Assembly (NCBI GenBank): GCA_022747635.1
Contig: JAKTNV010000001.1
Coordinates: 38,159,351-38,223,350 of the forward strand
DNA length: 64,000 bases
Source of the DNA: Hetaerina americana
Lineage: Eukaryota; Arthropoda; Insecta; Odonata; Calopterygidae
Reading direction: 5' to 3'
Part shown: positions 13,173-25,050 of the stretch, piece by piece
How the letters are laid out: each line of letters begins with the position of its first letter
Numbering within the stretch: the first letter of the stretch is position 1
Program-made: the position numbers and the translations under genes
The notes under the pieces: model-generated
Told to the model about the DNA's origin: nothing
The model's database searches: none
The model's input: the letters and a program-made list of their open reading frames with translations, nothing else

Positions 13173-16100
13173 ACTGTTTTTGGCCACGGACTTATTAAAT
13201 AAATTGACTCCTAGATTCCATGTTTCTTCAGTGTGAAATAAACCACAGAGCAGGTATTTCCATATGAAGATATTAAGCTCATCAATCATGTAAATTAATC
13301 ATAAGATAGGTCAAATGGTTGAATGCGTATTACATCTCGGACGAAACAAACGTCGCGAAATGATCGCGTTCAAGAAAACGGCCTGGAAAAAATAGCTCTC
13401 CTATATGTACTCAAAATGTTTAGCAGGGAAACGGTGAATCCATCTTTCGACCCCCACCAGTGGATCGATCCAAGTTTTTCAAACTAAAAATGGTGTAGAG
13501 ACCCACCAATCCATCAGCGCACGTGCCCTTAAAACATACGCGTATTACTGCAATATCCGGCAACCACAATCCCCAAAGAAGTAAATGGATGGATACAAAA
13601 TGACAAATTCCTCGGCACCACTCAATAAAAGTGGCACGAGGCTTTTTCTTCAACCCATTACGCGAATCCATTGCTTTACGATAGATTTAACGCTTCGCAT
13701 TAAAATGACAAACGGAGCAAAAGGGTACGGAGTTAAGATGACGACGCTGCACATTCGAGAACCCGAGAGAGAGAGACAGAGAGAGAGAGAGAAGTCCCGG
13801 CAATTAGCTTTCATCGAGCGAGGAGAAATTCCACTTCCGAAAACGGTAGTGGGGTAAGGATGAGGAAAAGGGAGAGTTATTGCTCGGAATGAATCATGGA
13901 AGATGAGATTTAAAGGTTGCGCTAAATCATTTCCCTCGGCGAAATAGTGGAGGGACATTTTTAAGCCAGTAAGGGATCTCTGCCCTTAAAAGGGATGGTA
14001 TGATTCAGATCCCCAGATTATGGCCCTTAAATGGTGAAGCCTTTTTACAGAAACGGCGATGCCCTCTTATTGGGGACAAATGGGAACCCCGCGAAATTTC
14101 GTCCATTCCGGTTAAGGTCCTTAGGATTCCCGGACGTGATCTCCTTTAAAAGGCGACAGAACGTCTTTTAAGGATTCAAGTCGGATGTTTTGCATGCTCG
14201 GGAGTTCATCGTTCGTGAATCACTTGTTCTTGTCATGGGGTGATATCATTAGTGAAAATGGGGACTGCATTACAATGCAATTGCATTAGCAAGTGATACG
14301 AGTAAATATTTCAAGATTTTCTTTGAAGATGCTCTCATGAATGATGATGAAACCTCAAATTCTTCACAGCACCGGAATAGGACAGGCCGCACCACGGCAA
14401 AGAAACACAGACTTAAAATTTCAGGTAAAATCAAAGCGTTACACCCAACAAAAGGAATTCGGGAAAATCAGCTATCAGCAACTTAGTCATGTGCACAGTT
14501 TTACTAAGACAAGACTACTTCGCATGAGAAAAGCCCATTCTCGCATGCGTCAGAATAAAATTGACAGAAGTTATAATGTTAATTTGATGGCAATTTAATG
14601 ACCAAGGTACCTCTGAGAATACCGAATTGTAGCTGATTCTGAACCAATCAGGGCAATACAATCTACTGATATCACTGACACTGCCAATATTTTTCTAAGA
14701 CGTGACTAATATGCTGCTCTTCATGAAAACATGTAATGAGCAAATATCACTTCGGAAGCAATGGAAAAACAAAAATAAAATTGAGGTTTAATAAAGGAGA
14801 AAAAGCACAATCATGGCAAAGTGTTAGGGGAAAATGAATGCAATCCGATAATTCTGTTATGGGAGCCATAAGATGACTAGAAATAGAAGAAGTAACAAGG
14901 CCACATCAGGCAGACTAAAACCATTGAAGGCGCAATTCTCCAGGAATTCTCTATCTGCATCTAATACGACATGTCGTGAAATGAGGAAGTGGCTTCAATA
15001 TAACACACCTGGAGTAATATTTTCAAGGAGAGGGAGGCTTGATTAAAACGAAGACGCATAGAATTTTGAACTCAATGAAAATTGAACAGATGGAACGATT
15101 CAGAAATTTCCACACTCACAAAGTCTCGAAGAAGTTATTGAAAACACTGCCAAGAAAAATAGACGTACACGTAAGGTATATTATAAAGCATAAATGATCA
15201 GAGAAGAAAGTGATAATGGAAAACAATGAATGGCTGAAATTAAAAACAAAGATTAAGAATACAAAAGTTACTTCAATTAGGTAATGGGAAACGCAAAGGT
15301 GACTGCTTAGGAAGAAATGAAGGGGCTAGCCCAAAAGAGGACGGAGTGAGGAGCAACAGTAACCCGATCTTCGCGATATCCACGCCTAACGACGGGTCTC
15401 ATGAATTTATACAGGGACAATTTGAGTAGAAGTTTGACGACAAAGATGGAGATCAACATGCCCGATAACTACTTTACGTGAAATGAGCGCGCATGATTGC
15501 TTAGTAGTTCATTAAAGCGTACGAGAATAAACACAAGACCCGTGCCGGCGGAGGTATATTAGCCCTCCTCCCTCAGCAAAGAGGTGACGGAAACGCAAAG
15601 ACGCCTCACGACCGCGTGACCAGCACATGTGTAGTACTTCGTGGAAAATTCACCTCGAAGGCAAACATAGTCTTGTCTCCTGGTCATGGGAACTGGAAAC
15701 GCTGACGCGGAAGATGGCAAGAGGGCCAAAAATCAACAATGAAAATCTAGAAGGAAGAGGTCAAACGGTGGACTTTTCACGCTGAGAAAGAGATATTCCC
15801 CACCATTTGTTCACACCGAAGATCGAAACCCACCATATATATATATATCTCTCTCTCCCATGGATCGTAAGCAGTGGAAGGAATGGACTAGAGAGGAATG
15901 GAGGTCAGGAAAAAGATTTTTCCGGCGAGAAATGTGCCGGAAGTATCGGAGACGCAAGACTAAGCGAGAATACCTGGGCTATGAAGACCTGGCGCATGTT
16001 GCCGTGTAGGGGACATGAGTGAGAAATGGCTGCGGTGGGGAAGCAAGGAGGAGAAGAGAGGAAAAGGGTACGTGAGGAAGAATCCGAACGGGTAAGAAAG

Positions 16101-16854
16101 GTTCTTTTTCGAGATGGTAAAGAAGGAGCATTTCCCATTAGTGAGCGGTTCGGGATTCTTCTTCCGAAGCTTCATTTTGATGCCCTCGTCGGTCGTGTGT
16201 ATATTTATTCACCCCCGCCTCTGTCACCGACTACCCCGAAACCTATTTACATTCTCGCGGTGAGGGAGGGGCGGTGGAAGGAGGGTGGGGAGATGGAGGT
16301 GGAGCCGGCGGGAGGCCCGGGATGAGGGAAAGGGGCAAAGGAGAGAGAGTAAAAGGTATATAAGTGGTAAGGGTGTTTTTCAAAAGGGTAGGGCGGTAAA
16401 GGTTAGCCATTTAATGGCTCGGGTTAGACGCTGGAATAGCAGACCGAAGAACGGGGGTAGAAAGGTTTTCGGATTATTAGTGCGGTGAGGGTTGAAATGA
16501 ACCTCCTCCGTGGTTGCGTGGTTTCGGAAGGGAAAAACATGGCTTTTCTTTTTCTCATTCTGTCCTCCGACTTGGATTCGAAAGGTCAGGCTATACATAT
16601 GAGCATCCTTTCACTTTTTTCCTCCCCACCCCCCTATCCGGCGAACGCTGAGCCTTGTTTTTCCCTTGGAGAACTTCACATCTGCGGCAAGACGGTCGCT
16701 GTTACTCACGGACATTTTACAAATCGAATATAAGTCCTCTAAGGATCAAAAAGTAATTTCAATAAACATGACCGGGAAATGCAAGAACGAAATGCACGAA
16801 GTGTCTTTTGTAGAATAACAAAAAATATGTTTGCATTCGATCAACTGGGGACTG
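13173..16854. other. Non-coding DNA with GA-rich tract
   Basis: Mostly mixed-composition DNA without a recognisable gene. A (GA)n-type run lies at about 13764-13793. A short (TA)6-7(CT)n run sits near 15835-15860. A purine-rich, GC-rich patch spans about 15880-16340, with antisense-overlapping frames that look like artefacts. The 85-residue frame at 14341-14598 and the 91-residue frame at 13585-13857 match no family I know. Confidence 0.5.
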
Positions 16855-17134
16855 AACTAGGTGGTGGCGGGGTAAAACCGTCTCCTGCAAATCAAAAGGA
16901 CGCGGATTTGATTCCCGGCAAGGTGTTTTCTTTCTCCAAATAGGACTGGGGGGTTTGTGACTGCGCTGTGTATCTGTGCTGCTTATAATCCAACTTGGAA
17001 TTGGAGATTAATAATTTCATCTTCGAGATAGAGGAGGCATGATGACATTTTTTAATGCAAGCAATTAAATGTAGAAGAGGGCCCCTTGGCCCTAACTTCA
17101 CCAGGAATAAAGTCTTCAATATTATTATTAATTA
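16855..17134 (+). mobile_element. tRNA-derived SINE with (ATT)n tail
   Basis: On the plus strand a tRNA-like head contains GGTGGCGGGGTAAAACCGTC as a degenerate A-box region and GGATTTGATTCC (16904-16915) as a good B-box, spaced about 40 bases apart. The body of about 200 bases ends at 17117-17134 in a short ATT trinucleotide tail, the way many SINEs end. Only one copy is in the window, so the outer limits are approximate and the family assignment rests on the promoter and tail alone. Confidence 0.55.
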
Positions 17135-18076
17135 CCACCGCCGCTATAGACGTTAACGTTTTTCATTACATATGAAAGGATTTGTAATTTGGTCATTGAC
17201 GTAAGAAATAACGAGTAAATGAAATTATTTTTAAGGCCATATATTATTCTTGAATAATCTAGAAATTCAATTGGTAATTAAGAGAGATACGTGAATGTTT
17301 AAGATAGAGGTGATTCAGCACTATGATAATGGTGGTAGATAAGAAGGGAGAAAGAATTTCAAGATTGTGCTTACCAAATATGATAATAAAGTAAGTCCAC
17401 GGTAACAAACAAACCATAAGAGTAAGGAGATTTAATTGGATGGCCATCCAAAATCAAATTTACGACATAGGGCGGCGGTGCATAGGTGGGAAAAAGTGAA
17501 AATAATGGCTCCAGTCTAGATTATTAATGGCATACTTGATCCATCATTATTCAACGTTAAACTTATAAATAATAGGGTTTTTAATTAAAAATCCAAGTCA
17601 CAAAACAGTTCTAGATAATAACGTACGAAGATCAATTCACCTCTTAGAAACTTAAATGAACCAATCAATTGGTGAGTTGACATCATTTTAATAACATCTT
17701 TATATTTATTGTATCCAGCCGTCGGAAATCCTCTTAAAATTCGGAGAGACAATAACAGGAATTGAGTCCCAACTATCTGGAGGTTTCTTTGTAATGGGCA
17801 GGAAAAAGGGTCAAAAAAGTAAGAGATCCAATAAATTTCTAATCGATGGTAATTGGAATTCTGACTAGAAGTAACAACACAATAGACGTATCATTGTGGA
17901 TAGTTATAAAATGTTTTGATAATAATTGCATCCCTAAGCTACAAGAAATCGGCCATTGATTTAATCAACAGGAATTTTAATGAAAACAACGACAAAAACG
18001 ATTTGTAATAAAGAATACTAATAGTAATAATTAATGATAATCTAAAGACATGTTCAAAGACATGTTTTTCAATGGA
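17135..18076. other. AT-rich non-coding DNA
   Basis: No reading frame above about 60 residues and no recognisable motif. I see nothing to annotate here. Confidence 0.5.
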
Positions 18077-18150
18077 CACATGGGTCACCCGGAATCGAAC
18101 CCGGAGACTGACGCTAATCAAGTAATATTATAGCCAGAATACATCGCCTA
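18077..18150 (-). repeat. tRNA-like sequence, probably SINE-derived
   Basis: The minus strand carries a perfect B-box core GGTTCGATTCC (complement at 18091-18101) flanked by CCGGG on both sides. Upstream is GATTAGCGTCAGTCT and a TGGCTATAATA stretch that could be an A box. The T-arm has a central mismatch when folded in the standard register and the acceptor stem is not convincing, so a functional tRNA gene is unlikely. A SINE head, with its body running left towards 18000, fits better. Confidence 0.45.
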
Positions 18151-19049
18151 TAATCATTTGGTAGTCTAACAAATCTTTCCAAATGTCTTTTTTACTGTGA
18201 ATGTGACACCTGCAGCCAAGCCAGACCTGACTAGCTTAGAGGGACTAGAAGAAGTTTATTCAATTTGTACTTCTCTCAAATCATTCCACTATTGAACATG
18301 ATGATGATTGCAACCCAAATGTCTTTTACATTCAAATATTGTAATGTAAATGATAAAAAAGTAGTTAGTTTTCTCGCTAAAAACAACCGTTTCAAGTAAG
18401 TTTTGAATAGACACAGACAGTACACACCTAGATTTCTAGGGCTCGCTCAACAAGACAAAGACAACATAGCAACGTAACACGACACCCCACACAACGATAA
18501 ACTGTTCTTAAGTTGCGTACATTTCATCTTCCTCCATCTTTTCCTATCCCAGCCTCGCTTGCCTAACATCCTCCCCTATGCCACTTGGTACTGATGACTG
18601 GGAAGGGTACTGATGACTGGGAAGGATACTGATATTAACGCAAAAATTACTAAAGTAATTTCGATGTGCTGACATCGAGCTATTTTCCAGCAGGGCGTGG
18701 CACATTAGGCCGTTTGGAAATCATTATATACACGCCATTGGAAACGTCTTTAAGGAATATCTACTGTTTAGGAATTCCCGCGTCTATATTTACGCCCAAT
18801 GATCAAGTCATTCCAAGCGGACCTCTGGAAATGTGAAACTACCGGCCGAAGAACCACACCCAACCGGAGGATTAGCGAGGCAATAACCGGCGATCAATGG
18901 TGGAGAAACGAGCAGACTTAAGACGACACCATTCAGCTTGTCCGACGCAGGTTGGGAACTAGTCCTCGTAAGACAAGCCTCTCGGTGATTATTAGGTGAA
19001 GGGTGGGAGGAGGGTTGGGTAAGGGCCAAAAATTATTCCGTCACCTTTC
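18151..19049. other. Non-coding DNA with a short tandem repeat
   Basis: Mixed composition and no recognisable gene. The only structure seen is the 19-base tandem repeat annotated at 18587-18633. Confidence 0.5.
18587..18633. repeat. 19-bp tandem repeat, about 2.5 units
   Basis: The unit GGTACTGATGACTGGGAAG occurs twice without change (18587-18605 and 18606-18624), followed by a partial third unit beginning GATACTGAT. Confidence 0.95.
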
Positions 19050-20000
19050 ATTTGTCTTACCCTAATTTATTTTCGGGCTCCCCGCCGACGCCGAGGCGGT
19101 AGGTAGTCTGGAGAGGGGAGAGTGATGGGGCGGGCAAGCGGGACGGGGAGAACCTTGGGGAAGGGGACGGGGGTGGGGGTAGTAATATTTCGGACGCACC
19201 ATCTCGGCATCATTTTCCTTCATCTTCCGGAGCGCCGCATGAGCACGCATTCATCTTGGATGGAGACTTCTTCGCTTCGAAGAGATCAGTCGGACGGATG
19301 GCTCCGCCGGTGTTGCAGGAAGGGAATTAGGGCGTGTGGGGTCCGTCCGAGGGGGCGGGAGGAGCGAAGGAGAAACGAAATGGGTGTTGGGGGGGGGGAT
19401 ATCATCGAGGGAAGTGAAAAACGGAAGGAATAACATTAAGCCCTCGTGTGTGTGTGTGTGTGGACGGGGGTTGGTGGGGTAGGAGCAGAGAAAATACCCG
19501 TGGAATCCCGATTGAGATAGCTCAATCAGTGCCGAAGGGAGATGGCGCTCGCGGTCCTCTGTGCGTGAGTGTGCGGACGTGTGCGTGCTCCGGAGAGCGG
19601 CGATTTCGACGGGTAAAAGGAGATGGAGGGAGGGGGGAGGGAGGGGGGGAGAGGGGGGGGGGGAGTTGGCAAGGTGGAGGGCGGACGGTGGCACCAGCCA
19701 GAGGGCACATCGTGTGCTATTGTGCCTGAGTGTGTGTGAGAGAGAAAGGACCCGCTCACATTTCCGACGCGGGTTATTAGAGCTGACGTCCACTCCGTTC
19801 GGGGGAGGGAGGGGGGGTGAGGCGAGGATAAACTGCGGGCGCTATAATTTACGGCACTCTAACCGCCCGTCCCCCCCCCCCCCCCCGGTTTCCCCCTTCG
19901 CCTCATCCCTTCCGCACATTTCGCCGAATCCCACGCCAAGACCCCACACGCGCGCTTTTTTTTTCTCTCCCAGCCCACCCCACGTGAATCTAGAGATAAA
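19050..20000. other. GC-rich, strongly G/C-skewed low-complexity block
   Basis: The plus strand is G-rich to about 19830 and C-rich after it. It includes GT runs near 19446, dense G runs at about 19619-19667 that could form G-quadruplexes, and a C homopolymer of about 17 bases at 19870-19887. Several frames of 60-180 residues open on both strands and overlap each other. Their Pro, Arg, Gly and Ser content follows the base composition, so I call none of them a gene. A regulatory CpG-rich element or a decayed GC-rich repeat are both possible. Confidence 0.6.
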
Positions 20001-22597
20001 GAGAGGGCGAAGAGTCACCTAAACCGCAGTAATTTGTTAAAGCGCGGCCTTTTCACTCGGCCTCCCGGGAATCAGACTGCCAAGTGGGTTAGTTAGAACT
20101 CACGATCCATCTCCCCTCTCCCGTTCAACGAGTCCGTCAACGGCGCTGTAACAGTGTGCCTCGCGAATCGGGGATGCACCCACTCCGACAAATTTACTAC
20201 TGCCGGGCGATCAAGATTTCAGCGGACAATGTTTCGTCATCCAAGTCGCAATATCACTGGATTCTTTGGATCCCAAACTTTTCGTCTCAGCTCCGAGGGG
20301 AGGTAGGGAAAACGTAAGCGGAGGCGTCATCAGATTTTTTTAAATAAGGGAAACCTAAGTGTCACAGTAATTATTCGTTGAGTTAGAACTCCTTCGACAC
20401 CGTGAAACCTATTGGTACAAGTTGAGTGCTTACATGGGAACAATTTATTCGAAATTAAATAAAATCATAATATTTTCCATGGTTTACTGTAGCGTTTCCA
20501 TTATCACGCCTATCACTACTTGGGTACTTTTGTGTGTACCAGATTTTGGCAGATGGTGGACTAAGTTAAGGAACATCGGTAAGAACAGCTAATCCATGAG
20601 AGGGCGTAAATGAAATTTACCTGAGTCAATTAAATAACAGCCATTTCACTAGGGAAGGTACCGGTCTCCTGGAACGACTGATTAATGGGTATTTCATATG
20701 TGTACTACATTCTGTAACCACTGATGTTTCTCACTCGATCCAAACTCCCCAAAAATATCTAATCATTTAACCGATTCTGACATTTTCTGCAACATTTGTA
20801 CTTGGTACCATCTACAATTTCCCGTATCGTCCTTTTGTATCTCTGTTGAATGGTACTCCAGTCATATTCCTGCAACCTTGCCATGTCGCTTGTTTTGTGA
20901 GTGATAATTAAAACGCTGCGAGTGTCTTCGATCGTCACCATCAAATGAAGAGCTCCTTAAAATTTAAACGACCTGAAATATTTTCATGCAGAGAAGTATG
21001 CCTACATGGCTCTTTAGAATAAAAAATACCAAGTTATTCGTTATCGTGCAACAATTCTATCACCGAAACCCTAAATCACACGCAAGAGATTGGCAGACAT
21101 ATGACAGTTTTTATGGCTATATTGTTTGTTCAACACACACACAAAAGAGGAATAGGCTACTTGACCTCAATCATTCATTTAGAAAACCTAGGTTTAACTC
21201 TTTTCTCAAAAGATATTTAAAATTGTGTCAAATGACAAACATTTTCATTGCCCAATGCGTCATATATTAATGTCGCAAAGGGTTTAACTACAAATGATTA
21301 AAACTCAAATATTCTCCAATTCACAAAAGTTAGATATGGATTTTAATAAATATAGACAATAATTTGGATCATCAAACGAAGTATAAATTGAAAGAAACAT
21401 TATTTAACTTGTTACATCTTAAAATACAACAAGAAAAATCTTGCACATCGTCTGGCTTCCACCCTAATATTCTCAACGATTTTCTTCTCTAAAATCAATA
21501 CGATTATGCATCGAACTTAATCTGCTGAAATTTTCCTTGAGAAATCAATTCAATTGTTACTGTAGTTATGCAACGAGATTCTCCGAAAAACACATATTTT
21601 TTTAATTCCAGAAAATGCAAAACTACCACCGAGCCTTCCATTGACAACCTGTTCTCATAACAAAGCGGATGGTGACAATGGTGGTTCGAATATTATATTT
21701 TCTTGTCTGACTTGTCACTGGCTCATTCTCCTGGAGCTGCAGCTCCATGCCTTGAAATAACTACCTACCCTGATCTTGTTCATGATTAAACGGTAAAGAG
21801 CAACCGTGCCGCTATTATTTCAAATGGCACTGCAGTGCTTGGGCAGAAACTGCCGTGGGCAATGAAATAGGCAAACTAAAACACCACCCTGACGCTGGAG
21901 TCAAGCTACAATTTACACTGTTACATTTGACTGGTTTTTGCTATTTGTTCAAACGCCCAAAATCTCTCAGCTAAAATAAATAATGGCCACGACTAAGAAC
22001 AACATTATATCAAAAAGTTTCTCAATACATCTTGGGTTGAATATTCAAAAAAGGAACCGAAAGAGCTCCATATTCACATCAATAATTTATGCGAGCTGAG
22101 GCACGGTTAAGGAAATATGCCGGCGCAGCCAATATGAAGCTGATTCATGCAAAAAGTGCAATTCTATATAGTGCCAATAAATAAGAATGGGCGTATCGAG
22201 AAGCAATAACCGATTCTTCCATTTTTTGCTCACGCGACGCCAGTGTTACTTCCAATCAGAATGAGCATACAACCAATTCCTCGCTTTGTCTGAAATACAA
22301 CAAATACTCTCCGAGCGATGAAATCATATAACCGAACGGAGGAATCCGATCGTATCGCCCCCAAGGTTTCATCATGCTGAACCGATTGTGGATTGTTATT
22401 TTTTTTTGGCACGGTTTCACGCATGATCGATAAAGTCTTTATTTAATGGCTCTTTCGATTTTTTTATTCAATTCGAAGGCAACGGGAGGGACTGTTTCAA
22501 GTTTTAAGGGTTTGCGTTTGTGGCCCCTTAAATTGATTCGCGTGTTTAATGAAATAAAAGTCGGAAAACACGGCGGATAATCGAACAAAAAACTTAT
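20001..22597. other. Non-coding DNA, no recognisable gene
   Basis: AT-rich from about 20330. Short frames at 20759-20944 (minus) and 20986-21270 (plus) match nothing I know. No RNA gene or mobile element was recognised. Confidence 0.5.
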
Positions 22598-22906
22598 GTG
22601 TTTCTGAATATTTCAGATCGAGAGTGGTTTTCCAAAGGGAAGTGGCCCCGGAGAGAGAGACTGTCGAGGTGCTCATTCACAACGGAGCCTTCGGGAAATC
22701 GGCGAGGCGATTTGCATTTGAATACACCTTTGGCAGTTCAATCGATTCCGCGAACTGACTGTTCCAGAAATTGTGGTAAAATGAAAGAACCTATCCACGT
22801 AGTACTTTTTTTATGTTCATTGACGACCAGGGCTGTTTCACTTCGCTGTGTTGCGGATGTAAAAGACTCAATGAAGCGAAACAATCGAGCATATGGCATC
22901 GACTAA
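22598..22906 (+). pseudogene. Possible BEL/Pao-like integrase remnant or exon
   Basis: A 102-residue frame contains HVVLFLCSLTTRAVSLRCV in its C-terminal third (about residues 67-85). This loosely resembles the strand following the first catalytic aspartate in integrases of BEL/Pao elements, where a pattern like LFTC..TRAVHLE is usual. No catalytic residues or flanking domains are visible, so the match rests on about 20 residues. The frame also sits between an acceptor-like TTTCAG ending at 22616 and a strong donor AAAG|GTGAGT at 22971-22980, so an unrelated exon is an alternative. Low confidence either way. Confidence 0.2.
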
Positions 22907-23686
22907 AAGAATAACAAATTAATTGATATTTATAACATATTAATTTATATTCACTTAAATATGATGAGCAAAAGGTGAGTACCTACTCTTTATCGTTATC
23001 ATAACTAATGATGACGAAATTCTACTCGAAAAGTTTCCATTATAAATTCAACTCTATGAGTGTGATGATAATAAAGGCACGTAGCAAGAGGATTTAATAA
23101 GTGATGATTCGATGTCAAGTAAGGGTTGAGAATGGAGGAAGGCTAAAGTCATCGAACCGCGACCTAGGTCGAGGTCCGAAAAGAAATAAAAAGATAACGT
23201 TAGATGACCCAAAACCCGAACAAACAACCGGACAATTCTTGAATTAAAAACTAATATTTATTTAGGTTAATCCCTTTTTTTCATTTGTGATAAAATGTAC
23301 ATTAATTCAACGACACGTAACATTGGAATAGCTATCGCGTCGCTTTGTAAATCCAGTCAATCAGAAAATATTGAGCTAATTAGGGCCAGTTGATTTTTCA
23401 ATACAACAGCTTTATAGGTCATTAAATAACTGATTAATTTTGAAATTAGATTAATCGCTACTTTATGAAAAACAAATTGATCTGTAAATAAAATACTATG
23501 GATCCAGATTAAAAATTAAGACTTAAAAAAAATAAAAAATACAACTATATATATTACTTGTATATACGTATATATATTACTCGTATATGTATATATAAAA
23601 ACCATAAACACACTTCGACACAAACAGACCCTCCGGTCTGCATTTCAACGCTCTACCTCCAGGACTACCGCCTATATGTATATGTG

Positions 23687-23690
<4 letters not shown>
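22907..23690. other. AT-rich non-coding DNA
   Basis: No recognisable gene. From about 23545 the sequence becomes TA-rich and leads into the microsatellite. A 6-bp-stem hairpin CAGACC-CTCC-GGTCTG lies at about 23625-23640. Confidence 0.5.

Positions 23691-23756
<66 letters not shown>
23691..23756. repeat. (TA)n microsatellite
   Basis: Uninterrupted TA dinucleotides of about 66 bases, preceded by degenerate TATG/TGTA units from 23670. A LINE fragment begins directly after it. Confidence 0.97.
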
Positions 23757-23757
<1 letters not shown>

Positions 23758-23759
<2 letters not shown>

Positions 23760-24047
23760 CAAAAGGAAGTACAAAGAGTTAAACAAAAAATTTAGTAGGG
23801 CAACAAAAAAAGCAAAAGTAGCATGGTGGAAGACGAAGTGCGAGGATATGGAATGTTTGCAGAGGAAGGGTGAAATTGTTGCGCTGTACAGCAAATTTAA
23901 ATCTTTATCGGGAAGTAAGAAAGGAAGATCTATGCTAACATTTAGAGATAAGGCGGGTAAGAAGCGACCAATGTATGTTGGAGTGCGAATAATTTGCGAG
24001 ACCCCGGTGTTGAAATATGCGGATATTTATTTAGTAAGTTCAACCTA
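23758..24047 (+). pseudogene. LINE polyprotein fragment between endonuclease and RT
   Basis: Directly after the TA array the plus-strand frame reads [19 protein letters not shown], then AWWKTKCEDMECL and LYSKFKSLSG. This basic, helical stretch is characteristic of the linker between the endonuclease and the reverse transcriptase in RTE/Jockey-like LINE polyproteins. After about residue 65 the resemblance fades, and the frame ends at 24048. Neither catalytic domain is present. The opposite-strand LINE at 24050-25050 begins right after it, so the two are separate insertions or a rearranged composite. Confidence 0.6.
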
Positions 24048-24049
24048 GC

Positions 24050-25050
24050 ATTGAACCGCCTTTCTTCTTATGATTTCCACCCCAAAGCCACCCTTTCTTC
24101 CACCCCAAAGCCACAAGCATTTCAGTGACGCTTTTCATTTCATCGTTAGTTTTTAATGAAACGGGCTGCCCGGCGATGAACCTTCTTAATTTCTCGAATG
24201 AGGCCTTTTTTACTCGGATCCCATGCACTACATGCGTATTCTAAATGAGACCTTACGAGAGCTTGGTAATAACGTACCTTGACCTTGGAGTCACTTCTGC
24301 CAACAAGGCGTCTAATAAATCCCAATTTTTTATATGCTTGCCTGCAGACTTTACGTATGTGGGTCCCCCAAGTTAAGTCTTTAGTGAAAGTAACACCTAG
24401 GTATTTTACCGTATTTTTACCATCCTTCTAGGTCAACTCCAGCTAATTTGTAAACAAACCCCATTGATCTTTCAAAAAAATTACCACCGAACATTTATTA
24501 AGGTTTAATGGCAATCCCCTATTTTGAAAACCAATTTGTACTGCAATCTAGATCCTGTGCTAGAATTAAACGATCCTCATCCCCAGATATCTCCCGATAA
24601 ATCACCGTGTCATCCGCGAACAGTCTAATCATACTTTTCACTTCGCTGTTGTTAACAAAAATCAAGAAAAGCAACGGCCCGATTACACTTCCCTTAGGTA
24701 CCCCCGAGGTCACTCGTACACAGTCGGAACTAGCGTCCTCAAGGACTACCCTCTGTTCCCGCTCTGAAAGAGTCTTCAACTCAATATTTTGCACCCTTGT
24801 TTATGCCTGCGAACTTTAATTTATGAATCAATTTACCATCGGGAACCTTATTAAATGCCTTTTGAAAATCTATAAAGTTCGCATCTACCTGCCTACCACT
24901 TTCACCTGATAAAATTAAGTCATGTGTGAATAATCCTAGTTGGGTCTCGCATGAGCGGGTTTTCTTGAATCGGTGTTGATTGTTACTTAATAAGTTAACC
25001 AAGTTACCAAGGTGTCTCATTATGGAAAAATGGTTAATTATTGGCAATTA
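24050..25050 (-). pseudogene. Non-LTR retrotransposon reverse transcriptase, 5'-truncated and frameshifted
   Basis: Read right to left on the minus strand: NNQHRFKKTRSCETQL and VDANFIDFQKAFNKVP (first RT motifs, with the first catalytic Asp in the IDFQKAF region), then SGVPKGSVIGPLLFLIFVNN and RLFADDTVIYREI (the FADD catalytic site is intact), then GLPLNLNKCSVVIF, KYLGVTFTKDLTWGTHI, and near the C-terminus LVRSHLEYACSAWDPSKKG, RRAARFI and SVTEMLVALGW. This order and these motifs fit CR1/L2/Jockey-group LINEs; I cannot settle the clade. Frameshifts separate the blocks near 24785, near 24520 and near 24145, and the upstream endonuclease is missing. A roughly 24-base sequence is tandemly duplicated near 24075-24115. 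Non-functional. Confidence 0.9.

Noticed and set aside
18077..18150. Functional tRNA gene
   Set aside because: T-stem mismatch in the standard register and no acceptor stem; a SINE head is a better reading.
18587..18633. CRISPR-like direct repeats
   Set aside because: A head-to-tail tandem without spacers in a eukaryotic context; not a CRISPR array.
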